Positions 25,005-33,535 are shown, counted from the stretch's first letter. The stretch: DNA of 34,862 nt from an uncultured Oscillospiraceae bacterium (GCA_900543295.1 UQQY01000004.1:1-34862); one strand, 5' to 3'. The notes: a model not told the origin generated them from the sequence alone. Numbers and translations: made by a program.

Positions 25005-25033
25005 AATATATCACAAATCAAGAAACAACGCAA
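25005..25033 (-). promoter_or_regulatory. Extended -10 promoter of the glycosyltransferase leader
   Basis: TTGCGT (25028-25033), 17 bases, TATATT (25005-25010) preceded by TGA, an extended -10. It begins 25 bases after the stop of the ABC permease gene. No terminator was seen between the two, so read-through from the ABC operon is possible. Confidence 0.65.
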
Positions 25034-25057
25034 CCTTTTCCAAGGCGGTAAGTCCTG

Positions 25058-26464
25058 TCAGCAGAAAATATCTTTGCGTCTGAAGCAGAGCGCTGTGAAA
25101 AAGTAAAGCACAGCCGACGCCGCAAGCGCGATAAGGATGGAAGAAAGCACCGTCTGTCCGCCAAGTCCAGCCGCCAGCAGTCCGCAGTTCGCCGTCTGAA
25201 ACGGCGAGAACGAAAGCTTGGAAAGCGGAATCAGACAAACGCCCGCTAAGGCACAGACGATAAGCGAAAGCACCCCGTTATAGGAAAAAGCGGAAATACA
25301 GACCGCAGCAGACGAGGCCAGTAAAAAGAAAAACAAAAGCGGCGGCAAAGCCGACAGCAAAAACAGCCAGATCGGTGCAAAAGTCAGTTCTTCAGAGGGC
25401 GCGATAAGACGGAACGTTCCCTGTGACGAGTACGGACTTATTCCCAGATGCAGCCCGTCTCCGTGCAGTTCAAATGAAGAGCATCCGGTATCACGCTGCA
25501 TATTGAGCGACGTATAGATGCCGCCGTACTCCATACAGGACAAATCCTTATTATAGGTGCTCGGTACCGCAGAGAAGGAGACATAACCGTCAGGATCCGT
25601 CAAAACAGGATATTCCGGCGAGCCGAAACCGTTTGCACAGCCGGTAATCAAAAAGGTGCACAGCACCGCCGCAAGAATAACAGCCGCCGCATATATCATA
25701 CCGGCCGCTATTTTGACCGCGATGAGCTTAGCGCGGGAAACCGGCTGTAAAAGCAAAAACTTGTAGGAACCGCTGTCTTTCTCCGAAGACATAGAATCGG
25801 ACAGAAGCAAAAAGGTGATAATCAGCACCACAATCGGAAAAAGCGTCGTGATAAAGCGGTAAAGGAAATGGAAACCCGTCATTTCATGCAGAGACAGGAT
25901 CGGTGCAACACCAGTTTTCTCCAAATTCTGATAAAATTCCGCCTGGGCGCTGTAATAGGAAAAGCTTTCGTAATCAGGCGACAAAGCCGCAAAGATTGCG
26001 CTGGAAAGCTCGGCCGGAATTGCTGACAAATCCTCTTGCAGCCTGCCCTGCCCGGCATAGTCGGACAGCCAGTCGCCGTATGACGCCTGGGCGGTGTAGT
26101 AGGAGATTTTTGCATGAAGCGCAGCCGATTTATCGTCGTTCCGCAGCGCTGCGGCCAGTTCTTCAAAATAAGCGGCTCGCTTTTGAGAAATGTCGGAATA
26201 CGCCTTCAGGCATTCTCCGCCGAATTGCCCGTAAAAATCCATGTACACATCCGACTTATAGCCATACCACGTGACAAGGAAATCACACTCCGCCGCGGTG
26301 TCTCTCCGCTCCGCCGCCTCCTGCTGCATATTATAGGCGACAAACAGGAAAAGCGTCACACAGAGAACGGCGATAACCGCCCAGTTTTTACGGCTGACGG
26401 CAAGCTTCTTTAACTCAAACGAGAACATGCGGCCGGCAGAATATGTTTTTGTTTTCATCAGCAC
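25058..26464 (-). CDS. ABC-2 type permease with large external domain (second copy)
   Basis: A 468-residue membrane protein: one helix near residues 24-45, an extracytoplasmic helical domain of about 150 residues, a helix group (about 210-290), a second extracytoplasmic loop (about 290-370) and final helices. The cytoplasmic coupling motif SSEKDSGSYKFLLLQPVSRAKLIAVKI is shared with the upstream gene, so the two are diverged paralogs and likely form a heterodimer. The start is a GTG at 26464 with GGGAGG 7 bases upstream; it overlaps the preceding gene by 7 bases. Substrate unknown; this architecture is common in lantibiotic or bacitracin-type resistance exporters. Confidence 0.82.
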   Translation of the reverse strand: MLMKTKTYSAGRMFSFELKKLAVSRKNWAVIAVLCVTLFLFVAYNMQQEAAERRDTAAECDFLVTWYGYKSDVYMDFYGQFGGECLKAYSDISQKRAAYFEELAAALRNDDKSAALHAKISYYTAQASYGDWLSDYAGQGRLQEDLSAIPAELSSAIFAALSPDYESFSYYSAQAEFYQNLEKTGVAPILSLHEMTGFHFLYRFITTLFPIVVLIITFLLLSDSMSSEKDSGSYKFLLLQPVSRAKLIAVKIAAGMIYAAAVILAAVLCTFLITGCANGFGSPEYPVLTDPDGYVSFSAVPSTYNKDLSCMEYGGIYTSLNMQRDTGCSSFELHGDGLHLGISPYSSQGTFRLIAPSEELTFAPIWLFLLSALPPLLFFFLLASSAAVCISAFSYNGVLSLIVCALAGVCLIPLSKLSFSPFQTANCGLLAAGLGGQTVLSSILIALAASAVLYFFTALCFRRKDIFC

Positions 26465-27675
26465 GTCACATCCTCCCTACAGAACATCATACAACTTCCA
26501 AAAATCAGCACGGCGGAAAAGCTAAGCAGTACGATGATACCAAGCAGAGCAGTCGTCTGCATTTCGCCGGAAAGCACCGCCGAAGGATCCGCATAGGAAA
26601 ACGGCCAAACTGCGGAAAAGACCGGTATCGACGTAAGATATGGACGCATGACAGAGGACGCAAGCGTCGTTGTAATCGTGATCGTAAGCGCAGTAACACC
26701 GCTTTTCGCCGCAACGGAAACAAACAGAGCAAATGAAGTTAAAAAAAGAAGATAGCACAGCAGCAGAGGAAGCAGACGAATCAACCAACTGGAAAGGCCA
26801 ATATAGGACACAGCGCCGGTTTCATAGCCGGTATTCAGCAGGCCGCGGTAAGAATCCGCACAATATGCGATCGGATAGGCGGCGCTTCCCATCCCGTTTA
26901 TCAAAGCGGCAGAACAAAATCCAACCAACAGGGGAACCGCCGTAAGAAAAAACGTATGCAGCAGCGAGGCGGCAAGCTTTGCTCCAAAAATACGGCGGCG
27001 CGGGAACGGTTGCAGCAGCAGGAACTTAAAACTGCCGGTATCACGCTCTGACGCGACACAGTCTGCGGCGGCGGCCACGATCGCGCCGGTAAACAAAATC
27101 GGAAAAAGCGTCTGAAGCATTGCGCGCAGAAAGGAAAAGCCCGTCATATCCGCATTCTCTGAGATAATACGGACGTCGTGGTCAAGCAGATATTGATTTT
27201 TGCGTATACGGTTGTCAAGTTCTTGCAGCGTTTCAGCATTGCCGCCAAGCCGCGCGTCAATAATACCGGCAGCCATAGCGTCCCGGATGTTCGTGTCCTG
27301 GTCAATGGCGGCCTGCACGGCGTCGCGCCAGCGATCCTCGCCGATCCAGCGCATATAAACGCGCCGCGCCGCAGAATAGTGCGAATCCCTGCGCCAGACT
27401 TCAAGCTCCGCCTCTACTTCCGCAGGACGCTCATCCATGCTTGGATACAAATTCAAAAGCTGCGACATACGGATAGCTGCGCCCCAGTCCTCAGAACCCC
27501 ATCCGGCACTGGAAAGCTCGCTGTAGCTCTTGCGCCGTTTGCTCTGTTCCTTTTGATAGGCGATGGTTCCGGGAATCAGCAAAGTGAGCACCGACGCAAT
27601 CAAAAGAGCAAAAAGGAGCAGATTCTTTGCGCTCATAAAGGACTTTTTGCGCTCAAAACGTCCAAGACGGCTCAT
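26458..27675 (-). CDS. ABC-2 type permease with large external domain (first copy)
   Basis: A 405-residue membrane protein with an N-terminal helix (about residues 15-36), a helical external domain (about 40-170), then six hydrophobic segments. The motif SERDTGSFKFLLLQPFPRRR follows the second helix and matches that of the downstream gene. Its ATG overlaps the stop of the ATPase gene (ATGA) behind AAGGAGG, so it is coupled to it. With its paralog and the ATPase it forms one exporter. Confidence 0.84.
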   Translation of the reverse strand: MSRLGRFERKKSFMSAKNLLLFALLIASVLTLLIPGTIAYQKEQSKRRKSYSELSSAGWGSEDWGAAIRMSQLLNLYPSMDERPAEVEAELEVWRRDSHYSAARRVYMRWIGEDRWRDAVQAAIDQDTNIRDAMAAGIIDARLGGNAETLQELDNRIRKNQYLLDHDVRIISENADMTGFSFLRAMLQTLFPILFTGAIVAAAADCVASERDTGSFKFLLLQPFPRRRIFGAKLAASLLHTFFLTAVPLLVGFCSAALINGMGSAAYPIAYCADSYRGLLNTGYETGAVSYIGLSSWLIRLLPLLLCYLLFLTSFALFVSVAAKSGVTALTITITTTLASSVMRPYLTSIPVFSAVWPFSYADPSAVLSGEMQTTALLGIIVLLSFSAVLIFGSCMMFCREDVTC

Positions 27676-28577
27676 TTTTCACCCTCCTTGAAAATCTCGC
27701 GATAGATATTTTCAAGCTGATCGCTTTCCTTTTGTATGTCGGACAGCACAATCCCTCCGGCAAGCAGCGCGGCGGCAAGCTCACCCACTGTGTTTTTCTG
27801 CGATTCCACGCGCAGGCGGTTCTCCCCGGCGCTCTTGCAGGAGAGAACAGAAGGCAGCGCCGCCAGAAGCTGAACTGCGCGCTCTGCGTTATCGACAGCA
27901 AGCAGATACCGCTCGCCAGCAAACATCTCTTCTCTGGTTCGTTCTCCCAAAAGCTCACCGTCTTTTATGTAGATAACCCGGTCGGAAATTCGTCCCACCT
28001 CGTCGAGCATATGAGAGGAGAACAGCACGGAAACGCCATATTCCTTTGCCATTTTGACAATCAGTTCTCTTAGCTCCATTGTGCCGGTTGGATCCAATCC
28101 ATTGGTCGGTTCGTCAAGAATCAGAAAATCCGGCGAGGAAAGCAGGCACATGCCGATCGCAAGACGCTGCTTCATGCCGAGCGAATACTTTTTCACCTTG
28201 CGCGACAGCCTGTCGCCCAATCCGGTGATTTCCACAACTTCATCGTACTTTTCTCTGGAAACGCCGCGAAGCCTCCGAATAAAATCGAGATTCTCCTTTC
28301 CGGTTAATCCCGTGTAAAGGCCCGGATTCTCAATGATGCCGGAAAGATGGGAAAGCGCATTCTCGCGCTCTTTAAGCAAGTCAAAACCGGAAACGGTGAT
28401 CCTGCCGCTGTCCGGAAAAATCAGATTGGTCACAAGCTTGAGCGTTGTCGTTTTTCCCGCTCCGTTCGGACCGACAAAGCCCACAATTTCGCCGCTTCCG
28501 ACGCTGAACGAAATGTCCTTGATAATACGCGTCCGGCCAAAGGATTTAACCAAATGCTCTACACGAAGAATGTCCAC
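27672..28577 (-). CDS. ABC transporter ATP-binding protein, BcrA-like
   Basis: A 301-residue ATPase with Walker A GPNGAGKTTTLK near residue 37, the signature YSLGMKQRLAIGM, Walker B FLILDEPTNGLDP and the switch SSHML. About 80 C-terminal residues form a helical and beta extension of the BcrA type. I placed the start at the GTG at 28577 (VDILRVEHLVKSFG) because GGGAG lies 8 bases before it; another GTG at 28586 directly abuts the ribosome site. It is the first gene of a three-gene operon with a good promoter. No two-component system is adjacent, unlike typical antibiotic-sensing exporters. Confidence 0.88.
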   Translation of the reverse strand: MDILRVEHLVKSFGRTRIIKDISFSVGSGEIVGFVGPNGAGKTTTLKLVTNLIFPDSGRITVSGFDLLKERENALSHLSGIIENPGLYTGLTGKENLDFIRRLRGVSREKYDEVVEITGLGDRLSRKVKKYSLGMKQRLAIGMCLLSSPDFLILDEPTNGLDPTGTMELRELIVKMAKEYGVSVLFSSHMLDEVGRISDRVIYIKDGELLGERTREEMFAGERYLLAVDNAERAVQLLAALPSVLSCKSAGENRLRVESQKNTVGELAAALLAGGIVLSDIQKESDQLENIYREIFKEGEK

Positions 28578-28632
28578 ACAATTCACTCCCGATCACAATG
28601 CCCGCAGGCTTCGACAAAAATACAATATCATT

Positions 28633-28661
28633 ATGCTACTGCGCGCAGAGACAAAAGTCAA
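28633..28661 (-). promoter_or_regulatory. Promoter of the BcrA-like ABC operon
   Basis: TTGACT (28656-28661), 17 bases, TAGCAT (28633-28638) on the minus strand, about 55 bases before the GTG at 28577. It starts only 34 bases after the stop of the APH-fold kinase gene; no terminator was seen between them. Confidence 0.55.
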
Positions 28662-28694
28662 GTTTTCGCCATATAGGCGGCCCAAGAGACCGCG

Positions 28695-29663
28695 CTATTT
28701 ATCCTGCAAGATGGATTTCGCCTGCGCAAGGCAGCTTTGATAGTTATTCTCGCTGCAATACTCCACGCGCCAGACATATGCGTCAGTCAGTGCGAAAAGC
28801 AGGCTGTACACCTGCTTTTTGCGCCTGTCTTCCTCCGGCGAAAAAGCGGAAGAAATTTCGCCATACCCCTCTAAAAACGCGTCGTTTATCATCCACGGAC
28901 TGTCAAGGTCAAAAGAAACGTCCCCAAATACTGCGCGATCGCCGTCGATAATGGCGCGGACCGCATATGTATGATCCGACTGCGCCTTGACCAGAATATT
29001 GCCGTACCAAAGATCGGCATGCGCAAGACGTGGCGTTTTCACACGGTCGAGAAGCGAAACCGCGCCCTCCGCAAAAGCGAGCGCCCACTTTAAGAGTTCA
29101 TCCTCGAACACGCCGTATTTTTGACTTGCCGCAATCAGATTTTGGTATTCCATCAAAACTGCACTGCCCCATGTGTCCTGCCCCCTGCCGCGCAGAATCT
29201 CGGAAATCCTGCCGAACTTCTCACCCTCGATCTCATGCAGGCGGCGCACCAGCGCGCCGCAGGAGACGGACAGGGCTTGAAGCGCCGCTTCCGGAATCAT
29301 GGGATCCGACATTGGAATGCTGTCAATCCGCTCAACCACCATAAAATCGCGGTCGATCACGCTGTGGGACGTATCGCAGCAAAGTACGCTGGATGCAGGG
29401 ACACCGTTTGCACGGCACAAATCATCCACATATGCTTCTGCCGCCATCAGGTTTTCCTCAAACGGCAAAAGGAGTTCCGGATGCATCGGACCCATACGCA
29501 GCACAACATCATGCGCCGTGGTCTCAACGCGGTATGTGGTGTTAAAAAGGCCGCCGTCCAGCAGACGGCTTGCCTGAACTCTTTCGTCTGGGAAGACGGC
29601 CCTCATAACCCGCTCCAGCTCATCCGGCGAAAGCGGCAGAAACAGTTTTGACTCTGTGTTCAA
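28695..29663 (-). CDS. APH-fold small-molecule kinase
   Basis: A 322-residue phosphotransferase of the APH/choline kinase fold. The nucleotide loop region is LLDGGLFNTTYRVE, the catalytic HxDxxxxN is LAHADLWYGNILV, and the metal-binding DxD is IIDGDRAVFGD. The family includes aminoglycoside, choline, homoserine and sugar kinases; I see nothing that picks one. The likely start is a TTG at 29663 with AAAGGA 8 bases upstream; no ATG in frame has a ribosome site. It lies between the terminator of the sulfatase operon and the ABC promoter. No clear promoter of its own was found. Confidence 0.85.
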   Translation of the reverse strand: MNTESKLFLPLSPDELERVMRAVFPDERVQASRLLDGGLFNTTYRVETTAHDVVLRMGPMHPELLLPFEENLMAAEAYVDDLCRANGVPASSVLCCDTSHSVIDRDFMVVERIDSIPMSDPMIPEAALQALSVSCGALVRRLHEIEGEKFGRISEILRGRGQDTWGSAVLMEYQNLIAASQKYGVFEDELLKWALAFAEGAVSLLDRVKTPRLAHADLWYGNILVKAQSDHTYAVRAIIDGDRAVFGDVSFDLDSPWMINDAFLEGYGEISSAFSPEEDRRKKQVYSLLFALTDAYVWRVEYCSENNYQSCLAQAKSILQDK

Positions 29664-29730
29664 ATCAATCGTCCTTTCTTTCAGATCATTTCCTGCAAAC
29701 ATGGATACATCGGCCAATACAAAATCACAG

Positions 29731-29764
29731 AAAAAAAGCGGGGCCCCGCAAACGGACGCCCCGC
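29731..29764 (-). terminator. Terminator of the acetyltransferase/sulfatase operon
   Basis: GCGGGGC (29738-29744) pairs with GCCCCGC (29758-29764); on the minus strand TTTTTTT (29731-29737) follows. It begins 9 bases after the stop of the signal-peptidase-like gene. Confidence 0.88.
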
Positions 29765-29772
29765 CCTGCTCT

Positions 29773-30855
29773 TCAGGATTGCTTCTCTTTTTTCTCCGGC
29801 TCCAGCGGACGAAGACGCACCGCTTCCAGCTCCCGACGGAACTGTTCAATGATCTCATCCGTGCTCAAATCCGAAAACGGCGGCTTGTCCGCCGGTTTCT
29901 TCTCCTGCGGCACAGACGTACCGGAAGACGCCTGTATTGTGCCTGTCTCAATGCGTACCGGCTCCGCCGGAGAGACGGATACGGCTTTCCGCACTGCCGG
30001 TTCAAGTACAGCAGGGGAAACAGAGCGCTCCAAAACCGCCGGAGATACTGCGGGCTTCTGCGCCGCTTCCACTTCCGGTTCCGGTTCTGCCTCCTGAGAC
30101 GGTTTGGCCGGAGCCGCCGCAGGAGGCCCAGCCTTCTCGAGCAACGGCTTTTTATCAGCCGGATCATCGGACATAGCCAGTGTCACCTGCTCCGGCGTAA
30201 TCTTCACCTCGTGATTTAAAAGCGGAGACGCCGGCTGTTCAAGCTCAAAGCTCTCAATCGTCGTCTGTTCCGCAGCTTCCGCCTCGGCAAGCTCCTGCAT
30301 ATTCCGCCGATAAGTGACGATTGCTGAAATCAGAATCAAGATGAGCAAAGCTCCGGCTGAGCCCAAAATCAGACTGAAAAAGCCGACTGGCTTCCGCACA
30401 AAGTCTACCACTGTTCCCAGAAGGCCGATTGCAAAGGAAACCTCGCCTATGATCTCCTCCTGATCCTGAACCGTACTGACTTCTCCTCCGTTCGTGCAGA
30501 CGCGCAGGGTATATTCTGTCCGCTCATGCGAAACAACCCGCGCCAGCGCGAAACGACCGTCCGCCACAATTTCAGCTCCTGGCACATTCCGGCAGAGCAC
30601 CAGCGCGCCCTCGGTATAGCCTTCCGCTTTTTTCGCAAGCAGCAAATCGCCGGCATGCAGCTTTTCCTCCGTCACGCTTTCCGGCAGGGAGGCAAAATAC
30701 CAGTCGAAAAGCGACGGCGCAGTATTGTTCTCCCGGCTTTTTAAATCCAGCCAGTTTACTGTGATCACACAGGTGACCGAAAGCGCCAGAAACGCAGAGG
30801 TCAGCACAATCAAACTACGCAGAAGAACCGGTAGTTTCCTCTTTTTTTGTTTCAC
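29773..30855 (-). CDS. Signal peptidase I-like (S26B) membrane protein, probably inactive
   Basis: A 360-residue protein: N-terminal helix (about residues 11-33), an S26B-like domain (about 45-140), a second helix (about 160-182) and a disordered Pro/Glu/Ala-rich cytoplasmic tail of about 170 residues with the near-repeats SPAVLERSV/SPAVLEPAV. The fold is suggested by KLHAGDLLLAKK, FALARVVSHE and EEIIGEVSFAIGLLGTVVDF, which match SipW-type signal peptidases. The catalytic His that precedes RVV is Ala here, and the Ser region reads ESVTEEKLHAGD instead of SMEPT. It is likely a non-catalytic homolog. The GTG at 30855 with AAGGGG 6 bases upstream is the best start; it is the last gene of the operon. 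Confidence 0.7.
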   Translation of the reverse strand: MKQKKRKLPVLLRSLIVLTSAFLALSVTCVITVNWLDLKSRENNTAPSLFDWYFASLPESVTEEKLHAGDLLLAKKAEGYTEGALVLCRNVPGAEIVADGRFALARVVSHERTEYTLRVCTNGGEVSTVQDQEEIIGEVSFAIGLLGTVVDFVRKPVGFFSLILGSAGALLILILISAIVTYRRNMQELAEAEAAEQTTIESFELEQPASPLLNHEVKITPEQVTLAMSDDPADKKPLLEKAGPPAAAPAKPSQEAEPEPEVEAAQKPAVSPAVLERSVSPAVLEPAVRKAVSVSPAEPVRIETGTIQASSGTSVPQEKKPADKPPFSDLSTDEIIEQFRRELEAVRLRPLEPEKKEKQS

Positions 30856-30891
30856 GGTTTTCCCCTTCCTCAGAGGGCCGCGTTCCATCGT

Positions 30892-31239
30892 TTACGAAAA
30901 AAGCTGTTCAAAAAAACCTGCTTTTTTCTTTGCGCGTGGAACAGGGATTCCCTCGCTTTTTACCAGAATCGTATCCTCGCCGATCATTTGAATATCGCTC
31001 CACGGGATGGTAATATCGCTTCCTCTGCCCAAAAGGCCGAACAGCTTCGGCCTTCCGTAAACCACAAGCGATCGAACCTCGGCGCTTTCCGAATCAAACA
31101 TAATATCGTCGACAAAACCGAGCTTCATTCCATCCGATACGTTGATCAGTTCTTTTTTCCGAAACGATGAAAAATTCGCCGTCATACCGGCATACACCTC
31201 TTTTCCGCCTGTTTCATGTGTATGCCGGGCCGTTTGCAT
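30892..31239 (-). CDS. PRC-barrel protein, YlmC/YmxH family
   Basis: The PRC-barrel is clear in the last 90 residues: FRKKELINVSDGMKLGFVDD and SLVVYGRPKLFGLLGRGSDI followed by IPWSDIQMIGEDTILV, the YlmC/YmxH pattern. The exact role of this family is not established; relatives are linked to sporulation. Two starts are possible. The ATG at 31239 directly follows the sulfatase stop and has GGGAGG 5 bases upstream (115 residues). The ATG at 31185 (97 residues) agrees better with the usual family length but its ribosome site is far. I give the outer start. Its place in a sulfatase operon is unusual. Confidence 0.82.
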   Translation of the reverse strand: MQTARHTHETGGKEVYAGMTANFSSFRKKELINVSDGMKLGFVDDIMFDSESAEVRSLVVYGRPKLFGLLGRGSDITIPWSDIQMIGEDTILVKSEGIPVPRAKKKAGFFEQLFS

Positions 31240-32634
31240 TCATTCCTCCCAGAACATCCGAGTAAAACGGTTGTCGGGATTGTCCTCCCAGCGATCCCGC
31301 TCCTTCAAAAGCAGTTCCTCCAGCGTATCGCGCACAGCACGGTAACGCGGATCATCATAGAGGTTTATCGTCTCGTCCGGATCCTTATAAAGATCAAAAA
31401 GCTGTGTTTTATCCGGCTCGAGCTTATAGCGGATCAGCTTAAACCGCTCGTCCTTTACGGCACGGATCAGATGCGTATAAGCGAAATACATAGTTCTGCG
31501 CGCCGGTTCGCCGCCGGTAATTGCCGCCTTAAAGCTCTTGCCCTCAACAGAAGCCGGAACAGAAAGGCCGCACAGCTCGCACAGCGTGGGATAAATATCC
31601 ATCAGATAAACGTAAGCGTCGCGCTGCTCGCCTTTTGGAATGCCCGGGCCACGCAGGATCAGCGGAACGCGGATGCTGTGATCGTAAAGGCTCTGTTTGC
31701 CCATCAAACCGTGACGCCCCACTGCAAGACCGTTGTCGCCGGTATAGACGACAATCGTATTGTCGAGCTGTCCGGAGCGCTCCAGCGCATCCAGAATGCG
31801 CCCGACGTTTTCGTCAATATGCGAGATCATGGCGTAATAATCCGCAATATGACGCTGAATTTCCGACTCAGTACGCGGGTAAGCCGCTAAATTTTCATCA
31901 CGATCCTCTCCGATTTTCGGATCAATCCCAAAATAGAATGGATGCTCTTGTGCAAAATTGTCCGGTACGCGAATTTTCGACGGATCATACATATTCTTAA
32001 AACGCTCCGGCATGGTGCGCGGATCGTGCGGCGCAAGCAGCGCAGTGTACAGGAAAAACGGTTCGTCGTGCGGCTGCTCGATAAAGCGAACCGCCGCGTC
32101 GGTAAACAGCTCCGTGGAATGTTTGCCCGCAGTAATGCGCTCGGCGATGGTCTCCATGGGATGATTTGCATGGAAGAAGTCCGGCGTTGAGCGGACAACA
32201 TTTTCATATTTCCCATCCGGATGGTAGCTGTTGACCGGTACGTTCCAGTGATCCCACATGCCTCCAAAGAAAATCTCGTCTCCATCTGAAAAACTGCGCG
32301 CAAAGGATTCTGTTCCATTGTGCCACTTTCCAATGCCGATGGTGCGGTATCCGCTTTCGCGGAAGCACTGACCCATGGTGGTATGTGACTGCGGAATCTG
32401 CTCACCCGCGCCATAGAGATGGAACAGCGTCTTGCCGGAATTGATCATCGCGCGGCTTGGCATACACACAGCGCCCGATGTTCCGCCCGGAATGTGCGCG
32501 CGGGTAAACGCGGTGCCTTCCGCGACAAGGCGATCGAGATTCGGCGTTTTAATCTCGTCGTTTCCAAGCGCATGAATCGTATCGAAGCGCTCATCATCAG
32601 CCAGCAGAAACAGGACATTCGGTTTGTTGTTCAT
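31240..32634 (-). CDS. Sulfatase, Cys-type (family S1), cytoplasmic
   Basis: A 464-residue arylsulfatase-fold hydrolase. The formylglycine motif is CMPSR, with Cys57, so maturation by the anaerobic radical-SAM route is expected. Metal ligands are visible as Asp13-Asp14 (LLADDE) and Asp300-Asn301 (YTGDNG); other active-site residues are Lys103, His105, His203 and Lys313. It begins directly with NVLFLLADDE, so there is no signal peptide and the enzyme should act inside the cell on an imported or internal substrate. Its ATG overlaps the stop of the acetyltransferase gene by one base (TAATG), with AAGGAG 8 bases upstream. Confidence 0.94.
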   Translation of the reverse strand: MNNKPNVLFLLADDERFDTIHALGNDEIKTPNLDRLVAEGTAFTRAHIPGGTSGAVCMPSRAMINSGKTLFHLYGAGEQIPQSHTTMGQCFRESGYRTIGIGKWHNGTESFARSFSDGDEIFFGGMWDHWNVPVNSYHPDGKYENVVRSTPDFFHANHPMETIAERITAGKHSTELFTDAAVRFIEQPHDEPFFLYTALLAPHDPRTMPERFKNMYDPSKIRVPDNFAQEHPFYFGIDPKIGEDRDENLAAYPRTESEIQRHIADYYAMISHIDENVGRILDALERSGQLDNTIVVYTGDNGLAVGRHGLMGKQSLYDHSIRVPLILRGPGIPKGEQRDAYVYLMDIYPTLCELCGLSVPASVEGKSFKAAITGGEPARRTMYFAYTHLIRAVKDERFKLIRYKLEPDKTQLFDLYKDPDETINLYDDPRYRAVRDTLEELLLKERDRWEDNPDNRFTRMFWEE

Positions 32635-33416
32635 TACAATCTCTCCTTCAGTATCTCATTTAAAGAGCCGGGATCGTCCACAAAGAAGCGGTCCTTTTTG
32701 CGGATTGCCTGTGTTCCCGCCTCCAAAGCGGCTTTCGCATCAATTAAGTAGGCGCTGCCCCCTAAAACGCGGCCCTTTGTAAGCGCAGGCTCCGGCAAAA
32801 GATCGGCAAGCCTGTCGTAGCGCTGGACGAGTCCGCCGAAGCTGTGCGGATGATACATCTTCCGCGAAACTCTGCCGCCTGCATCCCGCAGCGTGTAAAG
32901 GCAGTATTTTGGATCGAGCGGATAAGAGGCGCGCGCAGCTTCCTCCACGCCGTGCATAAAGGTATTCGGCCGCAGTCCGCAGCCAAGCATCAGAAGCTTT
33001 CCTCCAAGCATCGGCATCTGCATAAAGGGCGAATGCGGGCCAACCGGCGTTTCATCAAGTTTATGCCAGGCTGTCACACTGTAGGCATAACGCCCCCATG
33101 CACAGACGGAATGCGTAGGGTGCACGCTCCGATACTGCGCATATTGGGTGCGGAAACATTCGGGCAGCGCGCCGATGCAGCTTTTTGTCAGTTTTATATC
33201 GAACACAGGATTTTCCCGTGTAACCGTCAGATAGGAAAGCGCGGGTACGAGCAGCGTCCCTGCCGGCGTCAAAAGCTCTAAAAGCGTTTCGATCACATCT
33301 TCCGCACGCAGCCCAGGGGTATCGAGCGCTTTTAAGGATGTATGCATTAAAACCACGTCGCCGGGGACAATTCCCAACCGCTTGAGATCGAGCGCCAGCC
33401 GTTCCGTATATTTCAT
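32634..33416 (-). CDS. AAC(3)-family N-acetyltransferase
   Basis: A 260-residue acetyl-CoA-dependent enzyme of the AAC(3)/YokD family. The signature blocks are RSVHPTHSVCAWG (96-108), PVGPHSPF (124-131) and LGCGLRPNTFMHGVEEAA (144-161) with His155 and the following glutamates at the active site. The family is named for aminoglycoside 3-N-acetylation, but many members act on other amines. Being first in an operon with a cytoplasmic sulfatase, it more likely modifies an amino sugar or related metabolite. GGAGGAG precedes the ATG and a good promoter lies 33-60 bases upstream. Confidence 0.9.
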   Translation of the reverse strand: MKYTERLALDLKRLGIVPGDVVLMHTSLKALDTPGLRAEDVIETLLELLTPAGTLLVPALSYLTVTRENPVFDIKLTKSCIGALPECFRTQYAQYRSVHPTHSVCAWGRYAYSVTAWHKLDETPVGPHSPFMQMPMLGGKLLMLGCGLRPNTFMHGVEEAARASYPLDPKYCLYTLRDAGGRVSRKMYHPHSFGGLVQRYDRLADLLPEPALTKGRVLGGSAYLIDAKAALEAGTQAIRKKDRFFVDDPGSLNEILKERL

Positions 33417-33448
33417 TGAGATCTCCTCCGATCATCAGCTATGTATTC

Positions 33449-33477
33449 ATTCTACTGAATTATGCGCGCTTTTTCAA
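33449..33477 (-). promoter_or_regulatory. Promoter of the acetyltransferase/sulfatase operon
   Basis: TTGAAA (33472-33477), 17 bases, TAGAAT (33449-33454) on the minus strand, 33 bases before the ATG at 33416. Confidence 0.7.
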
Positions 33478-33535
33478 GAGAATGTTCCGCTTTTTCGACA
33501 AAAGTGCTTTTCTCTAAAAATATTACGCTCTGCAA

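Noticed and set aside
28695..29663. Aminoglycoside phosphotransferase resistance gene
   Set aside because: The APH fold is shared by many metabolic kinases and nothing in the sequence singles out antibiotics.
32634..33416. Aminoglycoside resistance gene
   Set aside because: The fold is AAC(3), but the operon context and absence of any mobile element do not support a resistance role.
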